From positions 382,001 through 446,000 of the forward strand of contig JAVDOI010000042.1 of assembly GCA_032191485.1 (NCBI GenBank): a stretch of DNA of 64,000 nucleotides, in the 5' to 3' direction. The first letter of the stretch is position 1. Every line of letters begins with the position of its first letter. Origin of the DNA: Leptoclinus maculatus. Lineage: Eukaryota > Chordata > Actinopteri > Perciformes > Stichaeidae. Shown here in pieces: positions 1 to 8,130 of this stretch. The notes under the pieces were generated by a model. That model did no database searches. It had not been told where the DNA came from and saw only the letters and a list, made by a program, of their open reading frames with translations. The position numbers were made by a program, and so were the translations under genes.

Positions 1-405
1 CCCCCCTTTCTTTTTTTCATGAGTTTGTTAGACCGGAAATGTACAGTAGGAGGTGATTCAGCGGTCAAAAAGGAGTTTAAGGACACGGTTTGATGATTTT
101 GCTTCAAAAATGTGAGTACCAACCCAGAATTCTTCGGCAGAGTGATAGTTGCTGGGGGCTGCTGTCCCCCCGGTAACTTTTGAAGGGTCTCCCGGAGAGG
201 AAATCCGAAATGTATGCTATGTAGCTTTAGCCTGGACGGTTGAGAAGCGTCTTTTGAGGGACTATTTCTGATGCGTGTCTCGGCCAAATGAACGCGAAAA
301 AGTGACGAAATATCGCAGGAGGCTAGCAACGTTGTGCTATATCGTGTTTTATTGTGTTTTGAGTGTGTACACATGCTTCTGTTCATGATAAGTTGTTCGT
401 TAAAA
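1..405 (+). repeat. Interspersed repeat, inverted copy of 61085-61530
   Basis: Read forward, this stretch aligns with the reverse complement of 61085-61530. Shared words include CAGCGGTCAAAA, TTTGATGATTTTGCTTCAAA, GCTGGGGGCTGCTGTCCCCC and TCGGCCAAATGAACGCGAAA. The two copies differ by scattered substitutions and small gaps, so the duplication is old. It carries no open frame and I cannot name the family. Confidence 0.75.
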
Positions 406-667
406 CGGTATGCTGCATGGTTGCAGATTAATTGTATTTGTTACTGAAAATTGCTTTCTACGGTAGCGTTCGGTATTGCACGAGGTCCAATTGTGTCGCC
501 GGCAGGTGTTCAGGTATTCAAAGGGTTAAAAGGAAAGATGTGTGGAAGTTGGTTTGGTGCTCATGTCTAGAAAACTGTGAAAGTAGCTCCCCGAGAATCA
601 GTTAGTTTTTAATCCCTTTCAACATTGTTTGGAAGTGGAATGACATACATTTTGTCTTTTGACCTAA
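406..667. other. Unassigned stretch
   Basis: No coding frame, RNA gene or recognisable repeat end was found here. It lies between the inverted repeat and the LTR-like copy that begins TGTGGAGG. Confidence 0.4.
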
Positions 668-785
668 TGTGGAGGATTTCAGTATTAAGTATAGAATTAG
701 TGGGATTTTAGTATTAGAATTAGTTTAGTATGATGATTAGCACCTCTTGTGGTGAATAGAAGTGTCAAAATAATAAGAATGTTAC
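668..785 (+). repeat. LTR-like repeat, copy A, left part (split by the provirus)
   Basis: The copy starts TGTGGAGGATTTCAGTATTA and matches 15579 onward and the reverse complement of 60035-60152. It breaks off after AAGAATGTTAC, where the provirus begins, and resumes at 11460. The family has a TG start and an AT-rich end with an AATAAA-like region and a GCGCAGT end, so it is probably a solo LTR. No internal coding sequence is attached to any copy here. Confidence 0.7.
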
Positions 786-984
786 TGTGGTATATTTTCA
801 GCCTTCCTGTAAGGGGCCTCTTTGGGGGTCTTGGATGGGAACCAGATGTGTATGGATTCCCATGACCTCAAGGCAGGAAATAGGGGTGAAGAGGCCACCA
901 ATTGATTACATTGGTTAACCATTCCTCCCTTATGGAGACATACATTGTTTAAATCCCTCCCTTACGAGATGCAGACATGCACCC

Positions 985-991
985 TATATAA
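985..991 (+). promoter_or_regulatory. TATA box of the 5' LTR
   Basis: TATATAA sits about 100 bases before the AATAAA signal, as expected for a retroviral U3 promoter. Transcription would start about 25-30 bases downstream, near 1015. The same element lies at 11270-11276 in the 3' LTR. Confidence 0.75.
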
Positions 992-1086
992 GAAGACGCT
1001 GAGTCTCTCATCTTTAGGCTCTTTTGGATTCAACCCAGGACCTCCAGGTGGTTGCAACACCTGTATGACATGTGTTACTTGTTTGT

Positions 1087-1092
1087 AATAAA
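1087..1092 (+). terminator. Polyadenylation signal in the LTR
   Basis: AATAAA lies in the R/U5 part of the LTR. Its working copy for the proviral transcript is the equivalent site at 11372-11377 in the 3' LTR. Confidence 0.7.
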
Positions 1093-1176
1093 CTTTATTA
1101 TACCAGCAAGAACAGTGTCCGCGGAGCATTCTTCATCATCACTTCAACAGCACTGTCGCAGAAAAGATACGACAAT

Positions 1177-1194
1177 TGGCGTCACGAACAGGAT
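1177..1194 (+). other. Primer-binding site, tRNA-Ser type
   Basis: TGGCGTCACGAACAGGAT starts two bases after the 5' LTR. Its complement is a tRNA 3' end with discriminator G, acceptor strand TCGTGAC and T-stem CCTGT followed by CCA. As I recall it, that is the 3' end of a vertebrate tRNA-Ser(CGA). The location and TGG start are certain; the amino-acid identity is from memory of tRNA sequences. Confidence 0.75.
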
Positions 1195-2210
1195 CGGAGG
1201 TGGCCTCGTGCTGTTTTTCAGCTGAAAACTTCATAGAACGGTGAGAATACTCAATTTAATGCTGGTCATAAAATTGGGGGCTGTTATATGAAGTTGGACA
1301 CACCGTAAATTAAGAACCTCATTGTAATGGACATGTCCTGTTGATTTGATGTTTAAAGAGAGGCTCCGTGCTAAATTTAATAAAAAAGGGGAAGATAAAA
1401 AGTGAAGAAAAGATGTATGAGAAATACAATAAATAGTTTAGAATAGTTTCATGGGGACGATAAGGTGTGCTAAACAGTATCGTGCAAGATTAATGAAGAG
1501 GGGCCTTTAACTTCTTAACGGTAAGACACATGCATATTAGTCACTGCGTAACGATGGCTTTGACATAGTCCGGAATTAAGTTAGAAATACAAAATTGGGG
1601 AAACCTGGATCCAGGTAATTTGAATAAATAAATGTAAAAAGGTAAAGAAAGAGTGATAAGGAAATAAAGGAAATTCTCATATGAGTGAGCCGCAAAATCG
1701 GATAGGATAAGAATATTTAGTATGGGCCGAATTAAAACCTGAAATATCATCTGATGGTCAGTGTAATAACTGGAGAGTGTAGAAATCACAGTTCGATTGA
1801 CTGTTACCACTCTGACATTTGTTGACGAACGGTGTCTGATGCAGCCTCTCATCGAATATTTACACCTCAAAGGTAGCATAAATTTTATGAAAAAATAAGG
1901 AAAGCGGCCAAAAAAGCATGCTGTGAGACTGAAGATATCTGAGGAATGTGTGTGTGTGAATTGACTTTGGAACAAGGAGAGAGAGGAAAAAAGGTGGGGG
2001 CATAGGAATGTGTGTGTGTGTGTGTGTGTGTAAACTTGGCTGGAGATGTGTGCCAGGTGTGGAACATAAAATAAAAGAAAAAGAGAATAGACGCATTAAA
2101 GTTAATAGAAGAAGATAAAACACAATATGATTGAATAAACATATAGAGGTGAGGATTTGAGAACAAGACATGTAATAATTTGTAAGGATAGATATGTGGA
2201 ATGATGTATT

Positions 2211-2403
2211 GAATAAATGAAACATGAGCTCTTCTTAAAAGGGACGTAATATAACAAATAAGCTGTTAAATACACAATGAACTTCGTATAAGAAGGGTAA
2301 TGATTTGAACAAGTGAATAAATGAAACATGAGCTCTTCTTAAAAGGGACGTAATATAATAAATAAGCTGTTAAATACACAATGAACTTCGTATAAGAAGG
2401 GTA
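2211..2403 (+). repeat. 89-bp direct repeat in the leader
   Basis: The two copies, 2211-2299 and 2315-2403, are separated by 15 bases and differ at one base (ATAACAAAT versus ATAATAAAT). They run from GAATAAATGAAACATGAGCT to AGAAGGGTA. Confidence 0.95.
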
Positions 2404-3118
2404 GAGTTTGAAACACCCCCCCCCCTCACTAATCTCAAATGACCCTCTAGAGAGAAATGGAATGTGAGAGTGGAAGAGTGAAGTCAAGGGTCAGCTGGTA
2501 TTCAATGTTTATACTAGGGGTTTAATTTTAAAAGAAAAAGAGAAGAAATGTATGATGTTGTTAAAGGGACCAATGGGTTCACAAGAGACTAATCCATTGC
2601 CTGTTTCTTTTTGTTGTTATGTCATTTACGGTGAATGAGAATTAAGGGGAGGCAAGGCAGTGGGCTGACACATCACGGAGTGTGGCTTGCTGACGTCCAC
2701 GGGGAGGCTTCCGTTTCGATCTACTAAAGGCCAGTACAACTTTATCCACAAACTCTTTAGCAAAACAAAAAAAAATAAAACAGAAAACCTGCATTTTCCA
2801 TATTTGTATGTGTTCTCAGTCGAAGGTAATATTGATGGTACACATATAAACCTGCTTTCAGTTATAAGCCTATGAGGATACTGACCTGCTCATTTTACAT
2901 GAAAGAGTACATACTCTAGGCAGTTAGGAGAAAGAAACATATAAATAACTAGGAGACTTGGCAACTGATTGATCAGCTAATACATTTAATTAAGTAATGG
3001 CACATGTTTGTTTGGTATAACTTCTGCTGACTATTGCGGTTGTTCATTTATGTTATTGTGCGTGGTTTGTTCTGATCTGTACTGTGGTGGACATTCAATG
3101 TGGTGACTGTTTGACGAT

Positions 3119-3166
3119 TTGAGCTGAATATTAATTGGTTAATTGATTTATTTGTTGATTGGTTGA

Positions 3167-3201
<35 letters not shown>

Positions 3202-3470
3202 TATTGATTTGTTGGTTGTTGATTGAGTAATTGATTTATTTGTTGATTGGTTGATTTGATTTATTGATTTGTTGGTTGTTGATTGAGTAATTGATTTATT
3301 TGTTGATTGGTTGATTTGATTGATTGATTGATTGATTGGTTGATTTATTTGTTGATTGATTGATTGGTTAATTTGTTAATTGGCTAATTGGTTAATTGGT
3401 TTATTGGTTTATTTTGTTAATTGGTTCATTTGTTAATTGGTTCATTTGTTAATTGGTTCATTTGTTAAAA
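3119..3470 (+). repeat. TTGATT/TTAATTGG simple-sequence array
   Basis: Degenerate 4- to 6-base words (TTGATT, GATTGATT, TTAATTGGTT, TTCATTTG) run for about 350 bases and end about 95 bases before the gag start codon. A sub-block near 3200-3245 is repeated almost exactly at 3260-3305. Confidence 0.9.
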
Positions 3471-3564
3471 GAAAAAAAAAAGGTAATCCAAACAGCCTTG
3501 AGTAGTTTAATTGTAGCAATCACTTCTTAAAGTACAATAAACGAAACATAAGGAAGCCGTTATA

Positions 3565-5523
3565 ATGGAAAAAAAGAACACTAAAATTCCAAAAGTAATC
3601 ACTCCTGTTGATATAGTACAGAAGAATAATCCTTTAATTAGAGGCATCGCAAACATTGCAGAAATATCGGAAAAATGGCATGAACGCTGGCCTGAAATTG
3701 ACCAACCATGGCCAGTGGAGGGGACTCTTAACCCAGATGTAATTCAAATAATGACGGTACTTGTATCCACATACAAGGCAGAGCAAAAGAAGGGAAAAAA
3801 GGGGAGAAAGCGCAAGGAGAAGAGGCAGGTGGAGCTTGGCATTCTCCAGTTGTTTGAAAATGAGGGACAGAATCTGATCAAAGCTGCAAACGATAAGACA
3901 GACAAAGCTATAGAAGACATAAAACAAAATACAGAACAAACAGAAAAACTGATGACAAACATCAATTCAGAGTTCTCACATATGAGCCCAGTGAAGGGAC
4001 CGCCACCTTATGAGGTAGGGAAGACGTCTAAGAGAATCTATCCTCAGATCCCAGTGATCAGCCAGGAGGGTGGCTACCATATCAAAAATGACAATGATGG
4101 AATAATAGAAACAGGACGAGCAGAGACAACTATACTGATGTATCCAGGTTCCAAAAGTAAGAAGAAAACAAGGTTTGAAGCTGGGAAGCAGGACAAGGAC
4201 CGCAGCAACGAAAGTGACCTAAGCGATCAAGACGGGGGCAGGGGAGGATATGACCCTGCAGTCAGACGGATCTTGGCCAGAGCGGAAAGGAGAGGAAATG
4301 TCATCTCTGATGACAGTGAGGATGAAGGGAGCCCTGAAGAAGAGGGCTATAAAGAGGAACAGGAAGAAGACGGACGGGAGACTGTAAGTGAGATCGATGG
4401 AAGAATATACCGATGCCGCCGTAAGCAACTACAAACTGAGGATCCAGAAGAACTAAAAGAACTGGAGGACCAGCTAAAGGAATTGCGGTATCGGAAGGAA
4501 GAGTTACAGATGGAAAGCCTTAAACGATTGTCCATGGAAGATAAAAGTAGCGTTAGGCCTTGGATTGCAAAGTTGGAAGAGATCATGGTGGGAGAGCAAC
4601 CAGCCATGGGAGATATCAAGAGACTCTTGGCCAGCCTCGTTGGAGTTTCCCCTATGGAAGAGATTCTACAGAAAGCTGGACTTAATCGATATGTGAGAAC
4701 TGCTGTGAATGATTCAGAGCTGTTTGCTGCAAATAGAGGTCAAGTGTGCAGGGCGCTGAAAGACACATTTCCGACAAATGTACATCCTGACAATATTTGC
4801 GCGGAACCACTGGGACAAGAGGAAAACCCGAGGGCCTATGTGTCAAGAGTTCATCAAGTGTGGAGGAATGTCACAGGAAATGACCCGGATTTGAATCGAA
4901 TGGAACAGTCAATTTTGCGAACCAGAATACAGAAGGGGTTGCCCCTGTCAGTGAGAAGCAAATTGGCAGAAGTGGTTGGTCTTGGGAGCATGACAAAGGG
5001 TGTTTATACGGATCATATAGCCCACCAAGTGGAGCTGTACAGGAAAAAGGAACAAGATCAGAAAGACCAGGACCAAGAGACCCTCAGGAAACTTAATCAA
5101 ATACAACTGATGGATAACAAGAAGATGGAGAAGAAGCAGGCTCTGGTTATGCAAAATCAGGCTCCACTGAATCAACTAGTACCACAACCACAGCCGAACC
5201 ATGTTCAGCTCCAATCTGTCCAGCCACCGCCGATGGTTCCAGTTGCTTCCTACCCACAACCACTCTTTGATCAAGAGCAGTCCTGGAGAGGAAGAGATCA
5301 AAGAAACTTCGGAAGAGGAGGAAGGTTTAATTCAAACTTTCAACAGCCATCAAACGAATGCTATACTTGTGGACAACAAGGCCATTTTGCTCGCGAGTGC
5401 AACAGGTCAAGAGGAAATTTCAGAGGAAATTCCAGGGGAGGATTCAGAGGAGGATTCAGGGGCCAATCAGGGTCACCCAGAGGACCGGTGAACCCTTACA
5501 GAGGCCCGGAACCGGGTTACTAG
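3565..5523 (+). CDS. gag: Gag polyprotein (endogenous retrovirus)
   Basis: An intact 652-residue structural polyprotein that would assemble virus-like particles. Residues 71-88 are strongly basic, as in a matrix membrane-binding patch. Residue 2 is Glu, not Gly, so the usual N-myristoylation signal is absent. PPPY at 146-149 is a late-domain motif of the kind that recruits Nedd4-type ligases for budding. A charged, acidic stretch (about 215-280) and a likely coiled coil (about 288-320) precede the capsid-like region (about 325-495). The C-terminus is nucleocapsid: one CCHC zinc knuckle, CYTCGQQGHFAREC at 599-612, followed by repeated RGGF/RGNF arginine-glycine motifs. The start codon follows the simple repeat by about 95 bases. 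The frame ends in UAG, with the pol frame continuing beyond it. Confidence 0.93.
   Translation: MEKKNTKIPKVITPVDIVQKNNPLIRGIANIAEISEKWHERWPEIDQPWPVEGTLNPDVIQIMTVLVSTYKAEQKKGKKGRKRKEKRQVELGILQLFENEGQNLIKAANDKTDKAIEDIKQNTEQTEKLMTNINSEFSHMSPVKGPPPYEVGKTSKRIYPQIPVISQEGGYHIKNDNDGIIETGRAETTILMYPGSKSKKKTRFEAGKQDKDRSNESDLSDQDGGRGGYDPAVRRILARAERRGNVISDDSEDEGSPEEEGYKEEQEEDGRETVSEIDGRIYRCRRKQLQTEDPEELKELEDQLKELRYRKEELQMESLKRLSMEDKSSVRPWIAKLEEIMVGEQPAMGDIKRLLASLVGVSPMEEILQKAGLNRYVRTAVNDSELFAANRGQVCRALKDTFPTNVHPDNICAEPLGQEENPRAYVSRVHQVWRNVTGNDPDLNRMEQSILRTRIQKGLPLSVRSKLAEVVGLGSMTKGVYTDHIAHQVELYRKKEQDQKDQDQETLRKLNQIQLMDNKKMEKKQALVMQNQAPLNQLVPQPQPNHVQLQSVQPPPMVPVASYPQPLFDQEQSWRGRDQRNFGRGGRFNSNFQQPSNECYTCGQQGHFARECNRSRGNFRGNSRGGFRGGFRGQSGSPRGPVNPYRGPEPGY
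5521..5523 (+). promoter_or_regulatory. Gag UAG stop, likely readthrough site
   Basis: The codon is followed by GGGTGCC. The downstream frame stays open from 5524 through protease and reverse transcriptase without a shift. Murine-leukaemia-type viruses make Gag-Pol by reading through such a UAG with the help of a downstream pseudoknot. A G-rich run at 5543-5550 could take part in one, but I could not establish a clear fold. Confidence 0.7.
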
Positions 5524-7128
5524 GGGTGCCCTGAAGACTCGAGAGGGGGGTGTCAGCTGGTAGTATCATGGCCGGAGGAAGATCCAACAATAGAGGTAAA
5601 AATAAATGATCGTCCAGTGAAAGTGATGGCGGACAGCGGAGCGGCTTTTACCTGTATTCGGCCTGAAGATGCTATACATCTCCCCATGTCTGATCAATTG
5701 ATTCGGACAATCGGGTTTGAGGGAGTGAAACAGCTAATTCCTCTCACTAAACCAATCGAGCTCAGATATAAAAAGAAGACGATTACGTTACCCATATTGG
5801 TATCAGAGCATACACCTATTGCACTTTTGGGAAGAGATGCTATGTGTAAATTGGGGTGTACAATAACGTGTAAACCAGACGGCTGTCAGGTTGTAATGCC
5901 AAATGAGAGTGTTCACCAATCATTGATGACAACAGAGACTGAAGCTTCTACAGTATGTTGGATCGGAAATCTTAATGAAGATTTTTTTGAGCCAGTTAAG
6001 TTGTGGGAAAAGTTTATCATCATAAATATGCCTGACGCGAAGCTTCCAGAGTATCCTCTCCACTGTACGCTCAAGTATTTCAATAAAGATGCTCAAACAT
6101 ATGCAGAAGAATGGTTGAGTCAACAACCAAAACAAGTTCAACTAAATTCAGGCTGTATAATTTTGGGATCACAAGGAGCAGCTATGAAGATACACAGAAG
6201 TGACTATTTGGACAAAGAGTTTGACATCGAGAAGAGTGTACCACATGTAACCTTGTGGGTGCGTGAAGAACATACGCAGAAGCAAGTAGGAGAAATGATG
6301 GCGGAGGCAGAAGAAGCTGTTTTTGCACCTGTAACAGAGAATCTGGCCATCTGGAAGAGTGAGGATCAGAGGTTCATTAAGATCATGATCTCTGCTCAAG
6401 GACAAGGACAGCCACAAACTGTGCGAATGACACATGAATCAATCTGCAGTGCTAAGATGGATTCAGACTCGTTGAAAGAAGAAATGCTACAACAAGTTCC
6501 AGAAGGTTTGTGGGCTCGGCACAGTAATGATATTGGACTTGTGAAGTCAGCTCAACCAGTAAGAGTTGAACTTCGACCAGGAGTCAAACCACCTTGGAGG
6601 AACCAGTATCCACTGAGTGAAGAGGCAACCCGAGGAATTGAACCACAGATTGAAGGACTTGTCAAGGCAGGTGTGTTAAGGATAACACAGAATCCCCAGA
6701 GCAACACGCCTTTGTTGCCGATAAAGAAGCCAGATAATTCATATCGCCTGACACATGATTTAAGAGCGGTCAATGACGTGGTGGTTGATTTTCCAGCAGA
6801 AGTACCGGACCCACATACTTTGTTGGCCCAACTTCCGCCACATGCGTCACATTTCACAGTGTTAGATTTATGTGGTGCGTTTTTCAGTGTTCCACTTAGT
6901 AGGGAAAGCCAAAGCTTATTTGGGTTCACGTACAAGGGACAATCTTATGAGTATGAGAGACTGCCACAAGGGTTCAAACATAGTCCTCACATTTTCAATA
7001 AAATAGTGAAAGACGATTTGGAGGGGATAGAGCAGGTAATAAAAAGCAATGTAATTCAATACGTGGACGACATCATCATTTGTTCACCAGATGAGGAGAC
7101 ATGTCATAAAGACTACTGGGAATGCTAA
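5524..7128 (+). CDS. pol: Pro-Pol, first segment: protease, 2H-like domain and reverse transcriptase fingers/palm (truncated)
   Basis: This frame continues gag past the UAG. The protease active site DSGA has its catalytic Asp at 5632-5634, and the family's C-terminal LLGRD motif follows about 75 residues later. Next comes an extra domain with HCTL (6061) and HVTL (6244), described separately. The reverse transcriptase follows: TPLLPIKKP, the first catalytic Asp in VLDLCGAFF (6865), LPQGF, and the YVDD box (7060-7071) carrying the other two. About 13 codons after YVDD the reading is cut by a stop at 7126. The next sequence encodes a much later part of pol in another frame, so the thumb is missing through an internal deletion. 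Protease and the extra domain look intact. Confidence 0.9.
   Translation, partial: GCPEDSRGGCQLVVSWPEEDPTIEVKINDRPVKVMADSGAAFTCIRPEDAIHLPMSDQLIRTIGFEGVKQLIPLTKPIELRYKKKTITLPILVSEHTPIALLGRDAMCKLGCTITCKPDGCQVVMPNESVHQSLMTTETEASTVCWIGNLNEDFFEPVKLWEKFIIINMPDAKLPEYPLHCTLKYFNKDAQTYAEEWLSQQPKQVQLNSGCIILGSQGAAMKIHRSDYLDKEFDIEKSVPHVTLWVREEHTQKQVGEMMAEAEEAVFAPVTENLAIWKSEDQRFIKIMISAQGQGQPQTVRMTHESICSAKMDSDSLKEEMLQQVPEGLWARHSNDIGLVKSAQPVRVELRPGVKPPWRNQYPLSEEATRGIEPQIEGLVKAGVLRITQNPQSNTPLLPIKKPDNSYRLTHDLRAVNDVVVDFPAEVPDPHTLLAQLPPHASHFTVLDLCGAFFSVPLSRESQSLFGFTYKGQSYEYERLPQGFKHSPHIFNKIVKDDLEGIEQVIKSNVIQYVDDIIICSPDEETCHKDYWEC
5968..6420 (+). other. 2H phosphoesterase-like domain inside pro-pol
   Basis: Between protease and reverse transcriptase lie about 150 residues not found in standard retroviral pol. 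They begin near KFIIINMP (a predicted strand), then PLHCTLKYF with His at 6061, then VPHVTLWV with His at 6244, and close with AIWKSEDQRFIKIMI. Two hydrophobic-flanked HxT motifs, the second preceded by Pro, are the signature of the 2H superfamily (LigT, AKAP7, coronavirus NS2, rotavirus VP3 C-terminus), which act on 2',3'-cyclic or 2',5'-linked phosphodiesters. The 61-residue spacing is shorter than the roughly 80 I expect, so the fold may be compact. Function here is inferred from motifs only. Confidence 0.7.
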
Positions 7129-7840
7129 GCTACACTGTAATCTGTCCTGGACACACGATGGCCTTTTGGCATTTGAAGCAACAAAAAAGAGGTTGCAAGA
7201 GGCTCCGGCGCTAGCAATTCCAGACTACTCTAAGAATTTTGTGTTATATGTATCTACTTCTATTGGGGGTAGACATGCATGTGCAGTTCTTTGTCAACCA
7301 ACGGGTACGGGGACGAGTCCTCAACCTATTTCGTATTACTCCACGGCTTATTCAGAAGTGGAACTAGGGTTACCACTGTGTTACAGAGCTATGGTGGGAG
7401 TTTCTCTAATGTACAATAAAGCATCATCTGTGACAATGGGATATCCAGTGACAATTCTCACACATCATAGTCTCAGAAATCTTTTGAATTATGGTAAGAA
7501 CAACTTGACTATGTCTAGGCTCAGAGACTATCATAGGCTCTTAGAGCAGGAAGATGTTACCCTAGCAAGGTGTGTTACGGTAAATCCGGCAGAAAATTTG
7601 CCAACTCCGGAAGACGGTGAGCCACACGATTGTGTTCAAGAAGCAGAGAAATACTCTAGACTTAGATCAGATCTACAAGCTCTACCATTGCATGAGGTGG
7701 ACTTGGAGTATTGGACGGATGGGTCATGTTATCGTGTGGGCGATAAATTAAGTGCTGGCTATGCAGTAGTAAAAGCCCAAGGAACTGGATTTGTAGAAGA
7801 TCACAAAAGAGTATGGTTTTTGGGCACCATGTTTGCTTGA
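7091..7840 (+). pseudogene. pol: Pol, second segment: connection and partial RNase H
   Basis: The frame differs from the first pol segment. The meaningful part begins after about 7130 with SWTHDGLLAFEATKKRLQ, typical of the region after the reverse transcriptase thumb in gamma-type pol. It runs through the connection domain into RNase H, whose first catalytic Asp is in YWTDGSC (Asp codon 7718-7720). The rest of RNase H (the other acidic residues) and the N-terminal zinc-binding part of integrase are absent, because the frame runs into integrase-core sequence near 7830. This marks a second internal deletion. It is not expected to be functional. Confidence 0.88.
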
Positions 7841-8130
7841 ACAGATTGATTATGTCATAGGCAGGTGCATTATAAGATACATGCTGGTCGTTGTGGACAG
7901 ATTTTCACGATGGCCTGAGGCGTGTCCAACAAAACGAAAAGATGCTCAGTCTGTTGCCAAGTTCTTATGTAAAGAAGTCATAAGCAGGTGGGGACTTCCA
8001 GATCGAATCTCCTCAGACAATGGGAAAGAGTTTGTGGATAAGACAGTAAAATTGATTTTGCAAAAAACTAGGAATTAAACAGCGCCTTGGTGCAGTTTAT
8101 CATCCTCAAAGTCAAGGGATGTGCGAAAGA
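7833..8130 (+). pseudogene. pol: Pol, third segment: integrase core remnant
   Basis: The DDE integrase core is recognisable. The first Asp is in QIDYV (7848). VVVDRFSRWPEA follows, and the second Asp is in SSDNGKEFV (8016). The frame then stops at 8076 just after an A-run, while the continuation with YHPQSQGMCERMNG lies one frame away and carries the expected Glu at 8125. The D-to-E interval of about 35 residues is the family's usual one. The HHCC N-terminal domain and the C-terminal domain are both missing. Deletion ends plus a one-base shift make this non-functional. Confidence 0.88.

Larger units (their letters stand above)
786..1174 (+). repeat. 5' LTR
   Basis: It begins TGTGGTATATTTTC and ends AAAAGATACGACA, so it has the usual TG...CA ends, and it is 389 bp long. 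It repeats at 11071-11459 with no difference that I can find. It contains a TATA box (985-991) and an AATAAA signal (1087-1092), giving U3 of about 225 bp, a short R and a U5 of under 80 bp. Confidence 0.96.
1195..3564 (+). other. Proviral leader, about 2.4 kb, apparently non-coding
   Basis: This is unusually long for a retroviral leader. The longest forward open frame (2687-2875, 62 codons) has no recognisable feature. A plausible splice donor (AACG followed by GTGAGA, at 1241) lies about 45 bases after the primer site and could serve an env message. The leader also holds a TG run near 2010-2030, an 89-bp duplication (2211-2403) and a TTGATT-rich array (3119-3470). Packaging signals would be expected here but cannot be located by eye. 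Confidence 0.6.

Noticed and set aside
2687..2875. 62-codon open frame in the proviral leader as an accessory gene
   Set aside because: Short, with no motif, and mostly low-complexity composition. It cannot be distinguished from chance.
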